A stretch of DNA of 64,000 bases from an uncultured Oscillospiraceae bacterium (GTDB lineage Bacteria; Bacillota; Clostridia; Oscillospirales; Oscillospiraceae). Below the pieces are notes generated by a model that was given only the letters and a program-made list of their open reading frames with translations, made no database searches and was not told the origin of the DNA. A program made the position numbers and the translations under genes. This document shows, piece after piece, positions 44,713 through 51,902 of this stretch (position 1 is the stretch's first letter; the number at the start of each line of letters is the position of its first letter). The DNA lies in NCBI GenBank assembly GCA_934590325.1, contig CAKTOW010000008.1, positions 24,163 to 88,162 of the forward strand, written 5' to 3'.

Positions 44713-44958
44713 TTATTTCCGCTTGCTGTGTTTTTGAGAATTATTTTCCCGCTCTTTCAGCCATGCCTCAAATGCTTGAACATTTTCTTCGTGCGTATAG
44801 AACTCTCGAATGACGGGGAGCAGTGATGCAGCCAGCCCTTTGATTGCCCACAAATCAGGTTCGACTTTATCGAGGTTGTAATCTTCCACATCTATGACTG
44901 TGCCATCCTTGTCAAGATGGATGACGCTGACGGGTATTCTGTTAAACTTCTCATCCAT
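44713..44958 (-). CDS. Unknown 81-residue island protein
   Basis: A small acidic-then-basic protein: VSVIHLDKDGTVIDVEDYNL at the N-terminus, helices after (AIKGLAASLLPVIREFYT), and the basic tail KERENNSQKHSKRK. No family recognised. It is the last gene of the leftward cargo operon and is preceded by GAGGAG 10 bases before the ATG. Confidence 0.6.
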   Translation of the reverse strand: MDEKFNRIPVSVIHLDKDGTVIDVEDYNLDKVEPDLWAIKGLAASLLPVIREFYTHEENVQAFEAWLKERENNSQKHSKRK

Positions 44959-44985
44959 CTTTTCTCGGCTCCTCAGAGGTGGAAT

Positions 44986-45210
44986 CTATCCGGATTTGTA
45001 ATCGGCGCTTCTTAGGTCGTCAGGCACTTCATCCGGAAAGTTCTCGGCAAACCAGCGGAATGGTATTAGGACCATATCCGGCAGACCGTTTTCTGTTATT
45101 ACGAATCCGATGTCTTCGTTGTCAATGCGTTCCAGGATTTCATCCAGTTTTTCGACGAGCAGGGTTTGCTCGATGCGTTCCATTTCGGATAGTGGCGGCA
45201 GTCTTTTCAT
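44986..45210 (-). CDS. Small protein with Phd/antitoxin-like core
   Basis: A 74-residue protein. IDNEDIGFVITENGLPDMVLI resembles the strand-turn-strand of Phd/YefM-type antitoxins ('vlTrnGkPvAVLv'), and the rest is helical. GGGGAT lies before the ATG. No toxin-like gene is directly next to it, so the similarity may be only structural. Confidence 0.55.
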   Translation of the reverse strand: MKRLPPLSEMERIEQTLLVEKLDEILERIDNEDIGFVITENGLPDMVLIPFRWFAENFPDEVPDDLRSADYKSG

Positions 45211-45222
45211 TTTGACATCCCC

Positions 45223-45573
45223 TTATTCCTGCTGTGATGTGCTTTCTCCCGAAGATACAGGGACAGGCTTTAGCGTACCGGTTATAAAATCATACAGTGC
45301 TTCAGGCTCTTTCAGGCAATACTTCATGGTGCAATCTGCTTCCCATACCGTATAGTCATCGGTCGCTTCATACAGCCACCAATCGATGTAGTCGTATTGG
45401 TCATTGACCGCTTCTTTCAAAACATCTCTAAGAGCCAGAAGATACTTGTTTTCGGTACCGAATACAAAGTGGCCATTGCCAACCAGGTCGAGTGCTTTGC
45501 TGAACTGTTCGTTGATGGACTCTTGCTCCTTTATCATTTGGAGTGCTTTGCAGAATCCTTCTTTACTTAGCAT
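45223..45573 (-). CDS. Unknown 116-residue island protein
   Basis: Soluble, mostly helical protein with SKALDLVGNGHFVFGTENKY and DYIDWWLYEATDDYTVWEAD; aromatic-rich in the middle. I have seen similar short proteins in clostridial prophages and ICEs but know no function. The start at 45573 follows AGAGGA and overlaps the RelB-like gene by 11 bases, so the two are coupled. Confidence 0.6.
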   Translation of the reverse strand: MLSKEGFCKALQMIKEQESINEQFSKALDLVGNGHFVFGTENKYLLALRDVLKEAVNDQYDYIDWWLYEATDDYTVWEADCTMKYCLKEPEALYDFITGTLKPVPVSSGESTSQQE

Positions 45574-45784
45574 TGGTGCTATTCCTCTCTTGAGCTTCCT
45601 GTTCCTCTTTCCACCTTTTGAGAAGTGAAATCGCATGATCCTGTGTCTTTGGGTCGGCACAGTATTCGAAGAACTGCACCGCGGCTTCTTCCGGCGTGAG
45701 GCCATAAGGCTTTAGCACCTCGGTTACCTGCGCCAGCAGTTCTGCATCGATTTCTATGGTAATCGTAACTTTGCCATCATCCAT
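45563..45784 (-). CDS. RelB/DinJ-like ribbon-helix-helix protein
   Basis: A 73-residue protein, MDDGKVTITIEIDAELLAQV then LKPYGLTPEEAAVQFFEYC, the ribbon-helix-helix pattern of RelB/DinJ antitoxins. The C-terminus is charged (LKRWKEEQEAQER). Its neighbours are a metallophosphoesterase upstream (8-base overlap) and a 116-residue unknown protein downstream (11-base overlap), neither a RelE-type toxin. It may be an antitoxin to an unfamiliar partner or a local DNA-binding protein. GGAGG lies 9 bases before the ATG. Confidence 0.68.
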   Translation of the reverse strand: MDDGKVTITIEIDAELLAQVTEVLKPYGLTPEEAAVQFFEYCADPKTQDHAISLLKRWKEEQEAQERNSTNAK

Positions 45785-46541
45785 AATGCTGTTCCTCCGA
45801 TTCTTTAAGATTGTCGTATTGAGGTTCCTCGGAGTAAAAGACCTGCATATCATCCAATCGGAGACACGACAGTCTTCCAAGTGCTCCTGACCAAGGGTCA
45901 CCCTTTTCAGGGAGCATACAGCCGCAGTCGATTCCGATCCAGCTCTTTGCATCCCATATTGCCATTGGGTTATCATACTGGAAACGGATAGTTGGCGTGT
46001 GTCCGAAGATGACTGTACAGTCCTCCAGAACAGGGAAACTGTCAAATCGCATCCAGACGGCAAAGTCTCGCTCACACTCATATTTACGGCCGTAGGTCTC
46101 ATACAGCTCGGCAGGAGCCGCGTGGGTCAGAATGAATTGCCTGCCATTCACCGTGATTTCCATGTTTACAGGCAGCTTCTCCAAATACTCGAATATCTCC
46201 TGACGAACGGTTTTCTTTATGTGCTTCAGATAATTATGTGTTATCTCGCCTCCATTTCTATACCACAGAGACTGCTTGCGCTCATAGTAGTATTCAGGCC
46301 ACTCCTCATCCTCTGGGGGTGGGTAGTAGAGAGCATTCATCATCATTAATTCGTGGTTACCCAGAAGCATTTTGGCATTTGACATCGCCATGATCTGACG
46401 AAGGATTTTGATGCCATCCGGGTTTCTGTCTATCACATCTCCAAGGATATAAAGAGTGTCATCCGGCTGCAGTTTGATTTGCTTCATGACGGAATCAAAG
46501 CGTCGCTTTTGTCCATGAATATCGGACATTACATAAATCAT
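45777..46541 (-). CDS. Metallophosphoesterase, PP2A/lambda-phosphatase-like
   Basis: A 254-residue calcineurin-type phosphoesterase with every metal-binding motif: MSDIHGQ (DxH), LYILGDVIDRNPDG (GDxxDR), LLGNHELM (GNHE), ILTHAAP and IFGHTPT. This set matches lambda phosphatase, PrpE and the phosphatase half of bacterial Pnkp. The substrate could be phosphoprotein, a dinucleoside polyphosphate or an RNA end. GGAGG lies 8 bases before the ATG. It is in the same operon as the RNA-ligase-like gene, three genes downstream. Confidence 0.88.
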   Translation of the reverse strand: MIYVMSDIHGQKRRFDSVMKQIKLQPDDTLYILGDVIDRNPDGIKILRQIMAMSNAKMLLGNHELMMMNALYYPPPEDEEWPEYYYERKQSLWYRNGGEITHNYLKHIKKTVRQEIFEYLEKLPVNMEITVNGRQFILTHAAPAELYETYGRKYECERDFAVWMRFDSFPVLEDCTVIFGHTPTIRFQYDNPMAIWDAKSWIGIDCGCMLPEKGDPWSGALGRLSCLRLDDMQVFYSEEPQYDNLKESEEQHYG

Positions 46542-46608
46542 GGTGTTCCACCTCCTTTTCTGTAACACGAACAATTACCATATTTCAGAGCGAATAGCTA
46601 TCAAAAAA

Positions 46609-47082
46609 TCACAACTCACAGATAATGATCCTGATTGGCATTTCCGATGACCTATCAGTCACGAAGTACGGGATGGTCTGTCGAAAAATCTGGATTTGGT
46701 CTTGAATCCTGACAAGCAGCCCTTTGAGTAAATCCTTTGAAATGTATCCATCGTTTTCATTCTCAACAGGCTTTTGAAGTAGCATCTCCAAGTCAGAGAG
46801 GTTGCCCCAAATGAAAAAATCCCATGAGTCGAATGTACTGCGTTCGAATGCTGGATTTTCTGCGCAGATGATATCCTGAGTTTCTGCTGCCAGGTCAGAA
46901 AAGCAGATTCTCTCTTTACTAAGAGCCAGCTCATCATGTGCGCTGGAGAAGATATCTCGTTCGGGCGCAGTATACAGATAGCGGTGTCTGAGTTCTCCAT
47001 TTGCGTGTCGATGCCACTGATCGATGTTGAACCATTGACCATTGGAGAATAGCTCTACTGTGTAGCCGAGCCATTTACTCAT
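46609..47082 (-). CDS. Unknown island protein, paralogue of the C-terminal part of the 48,220 gene
   Basis: A 157-residue soluble protein starting MSKWLGYTVELFSNGQWFNI. This pattern, and its spacing, resembles MSTSYFIFTEVLANDQWHCI inside the gene at 48220-49089, so the two seem to share an N-terminal domain. The middle has FFIWGNLSDLEMLL and the end is helical plus a strand (MPIRIIICEL). Function unknown. GGAGG precedes the ATG. Confidence 0.62.
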   Translation of the reverse strand: MSKWLGYTVELFSNGQWFNIDQWHRHANGELRHRYLYTAPERDIFSSAHDELALSKERICFSDLAAETQDIICAENPAFERSTFDSWDFFIWGNLSDLEMLLQKPVENENDGYISKDLLKGLLVRIQDQIQIFRQTIPYFVTDRSSEMPIRIIICEL

Positions 47083-47146
47083 GTGGTGCGCCTCCTATCG
47101 CCAAGTGCTTTGCCGTACCTCTAATGGAGTCTTCCAATTTAAGCAA

Positions 47147-47707
47147 TCATCTTCCCCACGGGAACCCGAAATCCTTGCGCTTGATCTTGCACCGAGGGTG
47201 TCCATCTTTCCAGAAGACGATTCCCTCGATCACATGGGTTTCCAGATAAGTGCGAATGCCTTCGAAGCTCCGCTCCAGTTCGATGATGTCTTTCCCGTGG
47301 GGTTTTAGAATGTCGGCTTCGAGGCTGTATGGGTTAGCCCTGAAATGCGGACCGATGGCCTCGTATGTTCCATCGGGTACGGTTCCCATTCTGTCATACG
47401 CATCCCAGAACCATTTGTCGCCGGTTGCAGTTCGGTCACAAGGTACCCAACAAGGCAAGTGGCCAGTGACAGGGTCTGCGTTCTCCTGACACTTGATTGC
47501 GTTAGGCGGGACAGGCTTTCCATGTTTTGCATCGTATCTTTTGTAGAAAACACCACTGATGACCGCACAGCAGGCACCGTCCCATTTGATGGTAGCAACG
47601 CCTTCGCCGGCCATGACCCAAGCAAGGTCAGGGCTGATATTTGGCAGTATCCGGACAATTCGATGGTTTTCAAATTCTCGTTCAAAGAGAGTGGGTATCT
47701 TTTTCAT
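47147..47707 (-). CDS. RNA-ligase-like nucleotidyltransferase (Rlig1/DUF5565-like)
   Basis: A compact 186-residue member of the covalent nucleotidyltransferase superfamily. The motifs appear in order: ATIKWDGACCAVI (motif I, Lys41-x-Asp-Gly44), FYKRYDAKHG (motif Ia, Arg57), PDGTYEAIGP (motif III/IIIa, Glu116), IEGIVFWKDG (motif IV, Glu161) and CKIKRKDFG (motif V, Lys174 and Lys176). KxDGxCC followed by YKRYDA recalls the DUF5565 family that includes the vertebrate RNA ligase Rlig1. It would seal 5'-phosphate/3'-hydroxyl RNA ends using ATP. There is no extra C-terminal domain. It overlaps the preceding gene by 26 bases. Confidence 0.8.
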   Translation of the reverse strand: MKKIPTLFEREFENHRIVRILPNISPDLAWVMAGEGVATIKWDGACCAVISGVFYKRYDAKHGKPVPPNAIKCQENADPVTGHLPCWVPCDRTATGDKWFWDAYDRMGTVPDGTYEAIGPHFRANPYSLEADILKPHGKDIIELERSFEGIRTYLETHVIEGIVFWKDGHPRCKIKRKDFGFPWGR

Positions 47708-48194
47708 TCACAATCCTTTCTGATGCAACCTCATCTCCGCTTCCATCGAGCCATTCCTCAATGGAAATAAATCTCTCGGCATGACTGATTTTGCCAGCAC
47801 AAGTGTCACAGTAGGGACTGATCCAACCAGTAGAAACCTTTGTTGCAGGATTCCCACATCTGATGCAAGTTCTCGCAGATAAGTGCTCATATTTCGGGAT
47901 GATCTCACGAAGCATCCGTTCTGTACAGCCAAAGTCGTACCAACGGAGCGATCCATATTTTTCTTTGATCTGAGTGATGCGGTATTGGTCGAGATAATTG
48001 GCATGCACCAGTTCCTCGCGGATCTCCTCACACATTTGCTCACCGAAAGCCTTTCGCCATCCGTCAGGCATGGAATCCAGCTCCGTATAGGAATAGTCGA
48101 AATCCTCTGGCACCTTGTCCGTCCAGCGGTTACGGGGCAAAAGAAACGGAAATCTCTCAATCAGTTTTTGGTTTGCTTCTTGATTCGATTGCAT
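47682..48194 (-). CDS. Zinc-ribbon protein common in phages and islands
   Basis: A 170-residue protein. The N-terminal helical part contains FDYSYTELDSMPDGWRKAFG and QIKEKYGSLRWYD, and the C-terminal half holds a zinc ribbon CIRCGNPATKVSTGWISPYC followed by C at +3. The ERFISIEEWL tail follows. I recall this architecture from clostridial phage and ICE genes without a known role. GGAGGG precedes the ATG. It overlaps the start of the RNA-ligase-like gene by 26 bases. Confidence 0.7.
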   Translation of the reverse strand: MQSNQEANQKLIERFPFLLPRNRWTDKVPEDFDYSYTELDSMPDGWRKAFGEQMCEEIREELVHANYLDQYRITQIKEKYGSLRWYDFGCTERMLREIIPKYEHLSARTCIRCGNPATKVSTGWISPYCDTCAGKISHAERFISIEEWLDGSGDEVASERIVNEKDTHSL

Positions 48195-48219
48195 CTGAAA
48201 CCCTCCTGTGTGTTTTCCT

Positions 48220-49089
48220 TTAGGTTGAAAAAAGCATTATTCGGACAGAGGTGATTTCTGCCCGAGGGTTTATCGCTTTCCAATCCTTGACCTGTGTGGC
48301 GACCTTCTTTTGGATCTCCTCATAATAGCGATACGCACCGGAGCGGTCATTCCATTCGAAATATTGATAAGCCTTCTTGAGTTCATCCTCCATCTTCCGA
48401 TATTCGTCTACTGAGACGAATTCCAAAATATTATCGGATTCATCATTCTGAAAGGCAGCTACTTCAGATCGAAGAGCAAATGCAGAATGTTCTTTGCCGG
48501 AAGTGTTCAGTAGCTTCAAGATGTCATCGTAGCAAACGGCAATTCGGACACTGTCCTCTGGGGTAAGCCAGTCGTTCACCGATGCCTGTAGATTTCTTGA
48601 CATTTCGTCTACTGTGAACGGGTGTCCATCGCACTCAAGCTGTCGGTATGCTTTTTCAAACTGATACCTGCTGTCCGAACGAAGCGTTGGAACAAGAATG
48701 AGATGTTCGATAGGCAGCAACTTCATCACTTGGGGGTTGATACAATGCCACTGATCATTTGCCAGAACCTCCGTAAAAATGAAATATGATGTGCTCATCT
48801 TACTCACTCCTTTCTGCGCTTCGACCGCTTTGTGATGTGGCCAACTCTCTTGCATTAGCTTCCACATCTCAAGTCTTCCGTCCAGACATAATAAGGAATT
48901 GGCGAATGTGTCCCACGTTGGTGGGGTGGGAGATGCGTCATAAGTGATTGCAATGGAATACCCATCTTTCCCCTTTGAGGCAAGATCGGCTTTGATCTTT
49001 GCAATCCTATCTGGAGACTTGCTTTCTTCATATGTGAGGCGGTAGCAGGCAAACTTGTATCTGCCACCTTCACTGAAGGTTACCTCCAT
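48220..49089 (-). CDS. Unknown two-part island protein with possible internal start
   Basis: A 289-residue reading frame in two unlike parts. Residues 1-96 (FACYRLTYEESKSPDRIAKI, AITYDASPTPPTWDTFAN) form one domain. Residues 97-289 begin MSTSYFIFTEVLANDQWHCI and resemble the 157-residue protein at 46609. The ATG of residue 97 (48801) is preceded by AAAGGAG with an 8-base gap, so the second part (192 residues) is probably also, or only, made alone. In another frame the junction reads GAGTGAGTAAG with two stop codons, which hints that two genes became joined. No function recognised. Confidence 0.58.
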   Translation of the reverse strand: MEVTFSEGGRYKFACYRLTYEESKSPDRIAKIKADLASKGKDGYSIAITYDASPTPPTWDTFANSLLCLDGRLEMWKLMQESWPHHKAVEAQKGVSKMSTSYFIFTEVLANDQWHCINPQVMKLLPIEHLILVPTLRSDSRYQFEKAYRQLECDGHPFTVDEMSRNLQASVNDWLTPEDSVRIAVCYDDILKLLNTSGKEHSAFALRSEVAAFQNDESDNILEFVSVDEYRKMEDELKKAYQYFEWNDRSGAYRYYEEIQKKVATQVKDWKAINPRAEITSVRIMLFST

Positions 49090-49104
49090 ACATCTTCTCT
49101 CAAA

Positions 49105-49404
49105 TCATTTCTCATCGGGTCCCTCAAACAGCGCACGGAAAAGAGCCACATGCTCTCCTACGAGCTGCGGATATTGGTAATAGATGTGTCGGCAAAGGCT
49201 TCGATAAAGATCGATGAAGCGAATCTCATCGCAGAAATCGCAGAGGCCATCCATGATTTGTTCTAACTGCTGCTCGTCGGTGATTTGATCCTTCAGCACC
49301 TGCTCGACCAATAAAGAGTAGTGCGCGTATGCTGTGTCGCGCAGCTTGCGGATCCCCTCGACGATACCGTGGAGTTCTTCCATTGCGTTTTGGCATTCAT
49401 CCAT
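49105..49404 (-). CDS. Unknown 99-residue helical protein
   Basis: Helical acidic protein, MDECQNAMEELHGIVEGIRK, with YAHYSLLVEQVLKDQ and a Cys-Asp-rich middle (GLCDFCDE). ATG at 49404 is chosen because AGAGGA lies 7 bases before it; an ATG seven codons earlier has no site. It overlaps the upstream gene by 8 bases (ATGGATGA). No function recognised. Confidence 0.6.
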   Translation of the reverse strand: MDECQNAMEELHGIVEGIRKLRDTAYAHYSLLVEQVLKDQITDEQQLEQIMDGLCDFCDEIRFIDLYRSLCRHIYYQYPQLVGEHVALFRALFEGPDEK

Positions 49405-50011
49405 TTGTCTGTCCTCTTTTGTCATATAGTTCTCGCAGCTCTGCTTCTCTCTTTTCTGTGATGGCTTTGCTGTAATAGGTTGGGCGGCCTGAGTGGTACT
49501 CTTCTGCCATCCATTTGTTGAGATCAAAACTCCACTTGTGGGGTCCGAACTCGTCTGGGTAGTTCTCAATGAGAATACGCTGCTTCTCTCGAATCTGCTC
49601 CACGATAGAGCCTATATCGTACCCCGAGAACTTCTCAGCGCCTTTCAGAACATTGAGGATCTCGTTGCCCCACACACGCTCATCAATGCCACTGTACTTC
49701 TCGAAGCCACTACTGTCTGGCTGTTCCTCAATCTTTCCGCCATAGGAGATCAGGAGGCAGTCATCCTTTAGGAAATGGTTGATCCACAGGTTCGGGATGT
49801 ACCGCAAGTCGGTAATCCCCTTTGTGGAGAGAAAGCCCCACATCTTATAGTACCGGCCAAAGACATACCATTCCGGGAGATCCTCCTCGACGATCTTCGT
49901 CTTGTGGTGCCCTGAAAAGAGAGTAAAGTCATCATTTTGAATCAGGCACATTTCGTGGTTTTTCCAAGTTCGGCGCTCGACTGTGTAGAGATTGCTCTTG
50001 AAACGGCTCAT
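49397..50011 (-). CDS. Unknown 204-residue island protein
   Basis: A soluble protein with many aromatics: FSGHHKTKIVEEDLPEWYVF, RYYKMWGFLSTKGI and PNLWINHFLKDD, then a helical C-terminus (KAITEKREAELRELYD). It starts with ATG overlapping the metallophosphoesterase stop (ATGA), with GCGAGG before it. Such proteins accompany phosphoesterases in some phage operons, but I cannot assign a role. Confidence 0.6.
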   Translation of the reverse strand: MSRFKSNLYTVERRTWKNHEMCLIQNDDFTLFSGHHKTKIVEEDLPEWYVFGRYYKMWGFLSTKGITDLRYIPNLWINHFLKDDCLLISYGGKIEEQPDSSGFEKYSGIDERVWGNEILNVLKGAEKFSGYDIGSIVEQIREKQRILIENYPDEFGPHKWSFDLNKWMAEEYHSGRPTYYSKAITEKREAELRELYDKRGQTNG

Positions 50012-50715
50012 TTGAAACCTCGCTTTATCATTTCCAACGACACAACATCGTGAAACAGGAAGCGTAGCTTGTCGATCCGCTTCTCTATGTGCCAGTGACC
50101 GCAAAGCCATGCCTTGTAATCTGCTTTATCTTCTATCTCATCGAGCCATCGCTCCGTACTGTCATCAACCGTGCGTTGGTCGATCATGGGTAAAAACGCA
50201 TCCCGTGGTTCATACTTATAGGGACAGGTGTGGGAGAGAACGATATCAATGTGATGCTTAGCGATTTGCTCCTCCACATAGGCTTTGATTTCTGCCGAGG
50301 GCTGCTCGTCCGCGAACCACAGCAGGTTGTTTTCCAATCGGTAGTATTTGTCTACGCTATATGCACCGCCGATGACTAAGTGCTTGATCCCATCCATAAT
50401 GAAGATGTCGCCGTCCTTGGCGAACAGCAAGTTTGGATAATCATCCTCGTACCAAACGCGACCACCATTCCACTCTTTCTGCTTATAGCCGGAAAGTGTG
50501 GCCGGACGCCGTTCATGGTTTCCATGAATACAGAACACGGTAGGCTTCATTCTGGCAAGGTCATCTTTACAATACCTGTCTCGTCTGTTTCCATAGTAGT
50601 TCGCTCCGACATCACCAAGGATGACGATTATGTCCGATTCTGTGAGCTCATAGTGTTGGGCAAAAGCGGCGATTCCTTTCGCACTGCCGTGAATATCGCC
50701 GGTGTAATAGATCAT
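50008..50715 (-). CDS. Metallophosphoesterase
   Basis: A 235-residue calcineurin-like phosphoesterase: YYTGDIHGSAKG, VILGDVGANYYG, FCIHGNHERRP, IVLSHTCPYKY and WLCGHWHIEK supply the five metal-binding motifs. It differs from the other phosphoesterase in this operon in having GDVGxNY instead of GDxxDR, as in a group common on phages and islands. It is the first gene of the leftward cargo operon. AAAGGATGAGG precedes the ATG. Substrate unknown. Confidence 0.88.
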   Translation of the reverse strand: MIYYTGDIHGSAKGIAAFAQHYELTESDIIVILGDVGANYYGNRRDRYCKDDLARMKPTVFCIHGNHERRPATLSGYKQKEWNGGRVWYEDDYPNLLFAKDGDIFIMDGIKHLVIGGAYSVDKYYRLENNLLWFADEQPSAEIKAYVEEQIAKHHIDIVLSHTCPYKYEPRDAFLPMIDQRTVDDSTERWLDEIEDKADYKAWLCGHWHIEKRIDKLRFLFHDVVSLEMIKRGFK

Positions 50716-50743
50716 TCATCCTCATCCTTTCTGGCTTGACCGG

Positions 50744-50819
50744 ATTATAGCATCAATAGAATGGAAAATCTCGCAAAAGCCCAAATCATAATCGTTTTGG
50801 GTGAAAACATAATCGTTTT
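50744..50819 (-). promoter_or_regulatory. Cargo operon promoter region with two direct repeats
   Basis: Minus-strand TATAAT at 50744-50749 lies 28 bases before the phosphoesterase start, with no recognisable -35. Upstream are two identical 12-base repeats, AAAACGATTATG on the minus strand (50787-50798 and 50808-50819), exactly 21 bases apart, two helical turns. That is what an activator or XRE-protein binding pair looks like. Confidence 0.5.
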
Positions 50820-50825
50820 TTGCAC

Positions 50826-50867
50826 GCAACAGACCACAGGTCAATCTCTTAACCTGTGGTCTGTTGC
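50826..50867. repeat. Perfect 16-base inverted repeat beside the XRE gene
   Basis: GCAACAGACCACAGGT and its complement are separated by 10 bases. No T-run follows on either strand. It may be an attenuator, a terminator without U-tract, or a protein site. Confidence 0.55.
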
Positions 50868-50893
50868 TATTTGGTATTCAGTTGATAAAATGA

Positions 50894-51253
50894 TTACCAT
50901 TCATCTTTGAGGAGATGGTGATGCGAGCGAAGTGCGTTTTTGGTTGTTTTCAGCACATCCAACAGGACATAGGTTTCATACGGGGTGCAGTTGGCAAAGA
51001 TTTTCTGCGCCTCGGCATTAGACATCGCAGTCGCACCCGTGAGCTGCCTGTTCAGGAGCGTATCAGTCGACACCTCCAGCGCATTGGCGATGCCAACAAA
51101 AGTTTCGAGACTCATAACCTTTGTACCGCACTCGAGATAGCTGATGTATCCAGCGGATTTGTCGATCATGGTGGATAGCACCGCCTGGGAGATACGCTTG
51201 TTCTTCCTGATCTTCTGGATTCTTTGGCCAAGGACATAGTAATTGAGTTGCAT
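50894..51253 (-). CDS. XRE family transcriptional regulator
   Basis: A 119-residue regulator. The helix-turn-helix occupies residues 8-65 (LGQRIQKIRKNKRISQAVLS, KSAGYISYLECGTKVMSLET). A helical dimerisation-type C-terminus contains NCTPYETYVLLDVLKTTKNA. It is divergent from a second, related XRE gene (51406), with 152 bases between. AAGGAGG lies 8 bases before the ATG, within an inverted repeat. It probably controls the cargo operon, the recombinase module or both. Confidence 0.9.
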   Translation of the reverse strand: MQLNYYVLGQRIQKIRKNKRISQAVLSTMIDKSAGYISYLECGTKVMSLETFVGIANALEVSTDTLLNRQLTGATAMSNAEAQKIFANCTPYETYVLLDVLKTTKNALRSHHHLLKDEW

Positions 51254-51314
51254 AGAGAAACCTCCTTAAAAATTTTGGCAACTCAATTATATTTGAACCG
51301 CTATTTTATAGCGG
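51241..51314. promoter_or_regulatory. Inverted repeats in the XRE intergenic region
   Basis: AATTGAGTTGC (51241-51251) and GCAACTCAATT (51278-51288) enclose the ribosome site of the leftward XRE gene; in its mRNA the site would lie in a hairpin loop next to the start codon. A second palindrome, CCGCTATTTTATAGCGG (51298-51314), lies in the middle and looks like an operator. Confidence 0.5.
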
Positions 51315-51405
51315 GACGGTTATATAAACTCGACCTTTGCATGATATATACTAACTTAAAATATATTCAATAGCTTATATCCGGCAAAGGAGAGGTGAGC
51401 TGGTC

Positions 51406-51759
51406 ATGTATGAACAATTGGACTTGAAGCTGATCGGCTCACGCATCAAAGCTGTTCGAACCAGCAGAGGCATGAGCCAGGCGGATTTGGCAGTCAAGGC
51501 TTCTGTTTCGCTGCCGCTGATCAGCAACATTGAACGCGGAAAAACGAGTATGCAGCTTGAGACCTTCGTCAAGGTGGCGGAAGCCCTTCAGGTGTCTGCA
51601 GATCATCTGCTCCGTGCAGATGTGCCGGAAGTCAAGACGATTTATCAAGGCGAGTTTGCGGAGATTCTCGAAGGCTGCTCGGCCAGTGAGATGGAAGCCA
51701 TCCTGAATATCGTCCGAGAAGTCAAAGCCTCCATGCATAAGAAGCAGAATAATGATTAA
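51406..51759 (+). CDS. XRE family transcriptional regulator
   Basis: A 117-residue regulator with N-terminal helix-turn-helix (GSRIKAVRTSRGMSQADLAV, SLPLISNIERGKTSMQLETF) and C-terminal helices (GCSASEMEAILNIVREVKAS). It parallels its divergent neighbour at 50894 over its whole length, including the late CxxxExxxxLxxxxxxKxA pattern, so the pair arose by duplication. GGAGAGG precedes the ATG. A terminator follows directly. Confidence 0.9.
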   Translation: MYEQLDLKLIGSRIKAVRTSRGMSQADLAVKASVSLPLISNIERGKTSMQLETFVKVAEALQVSADHLLRADVPEVKTIYQGEFAEILEGCSASEMEAILNIVREVKASMHKKQNND

Positions 51760-51794
51760 TTATCGGATTGGGTGACCAATCCGATAATTTTTTT
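51758..51794 (+). terminator. Terminator of the rightward XRE gene
   Basis: AATTATCGGATTGG / CCAATCCGATAATT, 14-base perfect stem, then TTTTT. The left arm overlaps the stop codon. Confidence 0.85.
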
Positions 51795-51803
51795 GCCATT
51801 TCC

Positions 51804-51835
51804 ATACCATAGGTCAAGATGCTGACCTATGGTAT
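51804..51835 (+). repeat. Perfect 13-base inverted repeat before the recombinase module
   Basis: ATACCATAGGTCA and TGACCTATGGTAT with a 6-base gap, then a T-rich stretch. Its core ACCATAGGTCA resembles ACCACAGGTCA in the repeat at 50826, on the other side of the XRE pair. Confidence 0.55.
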
Positions 51836-51902
51836 CTTCTTATTTTTAAGCATTTTCCCTATAATTCACCCAAAAGGGCTTGCCCAAATACGGGAGGAAA
51901 AC

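Noticed and set aside
45223..45784. RelBE toxin-antitoxin pair
   Set aside because: The 73-residue protein is RelB/DinJ-like, but the coupled 116-residue partner has no RelE/YafQ features, so a toxin call is not supported.
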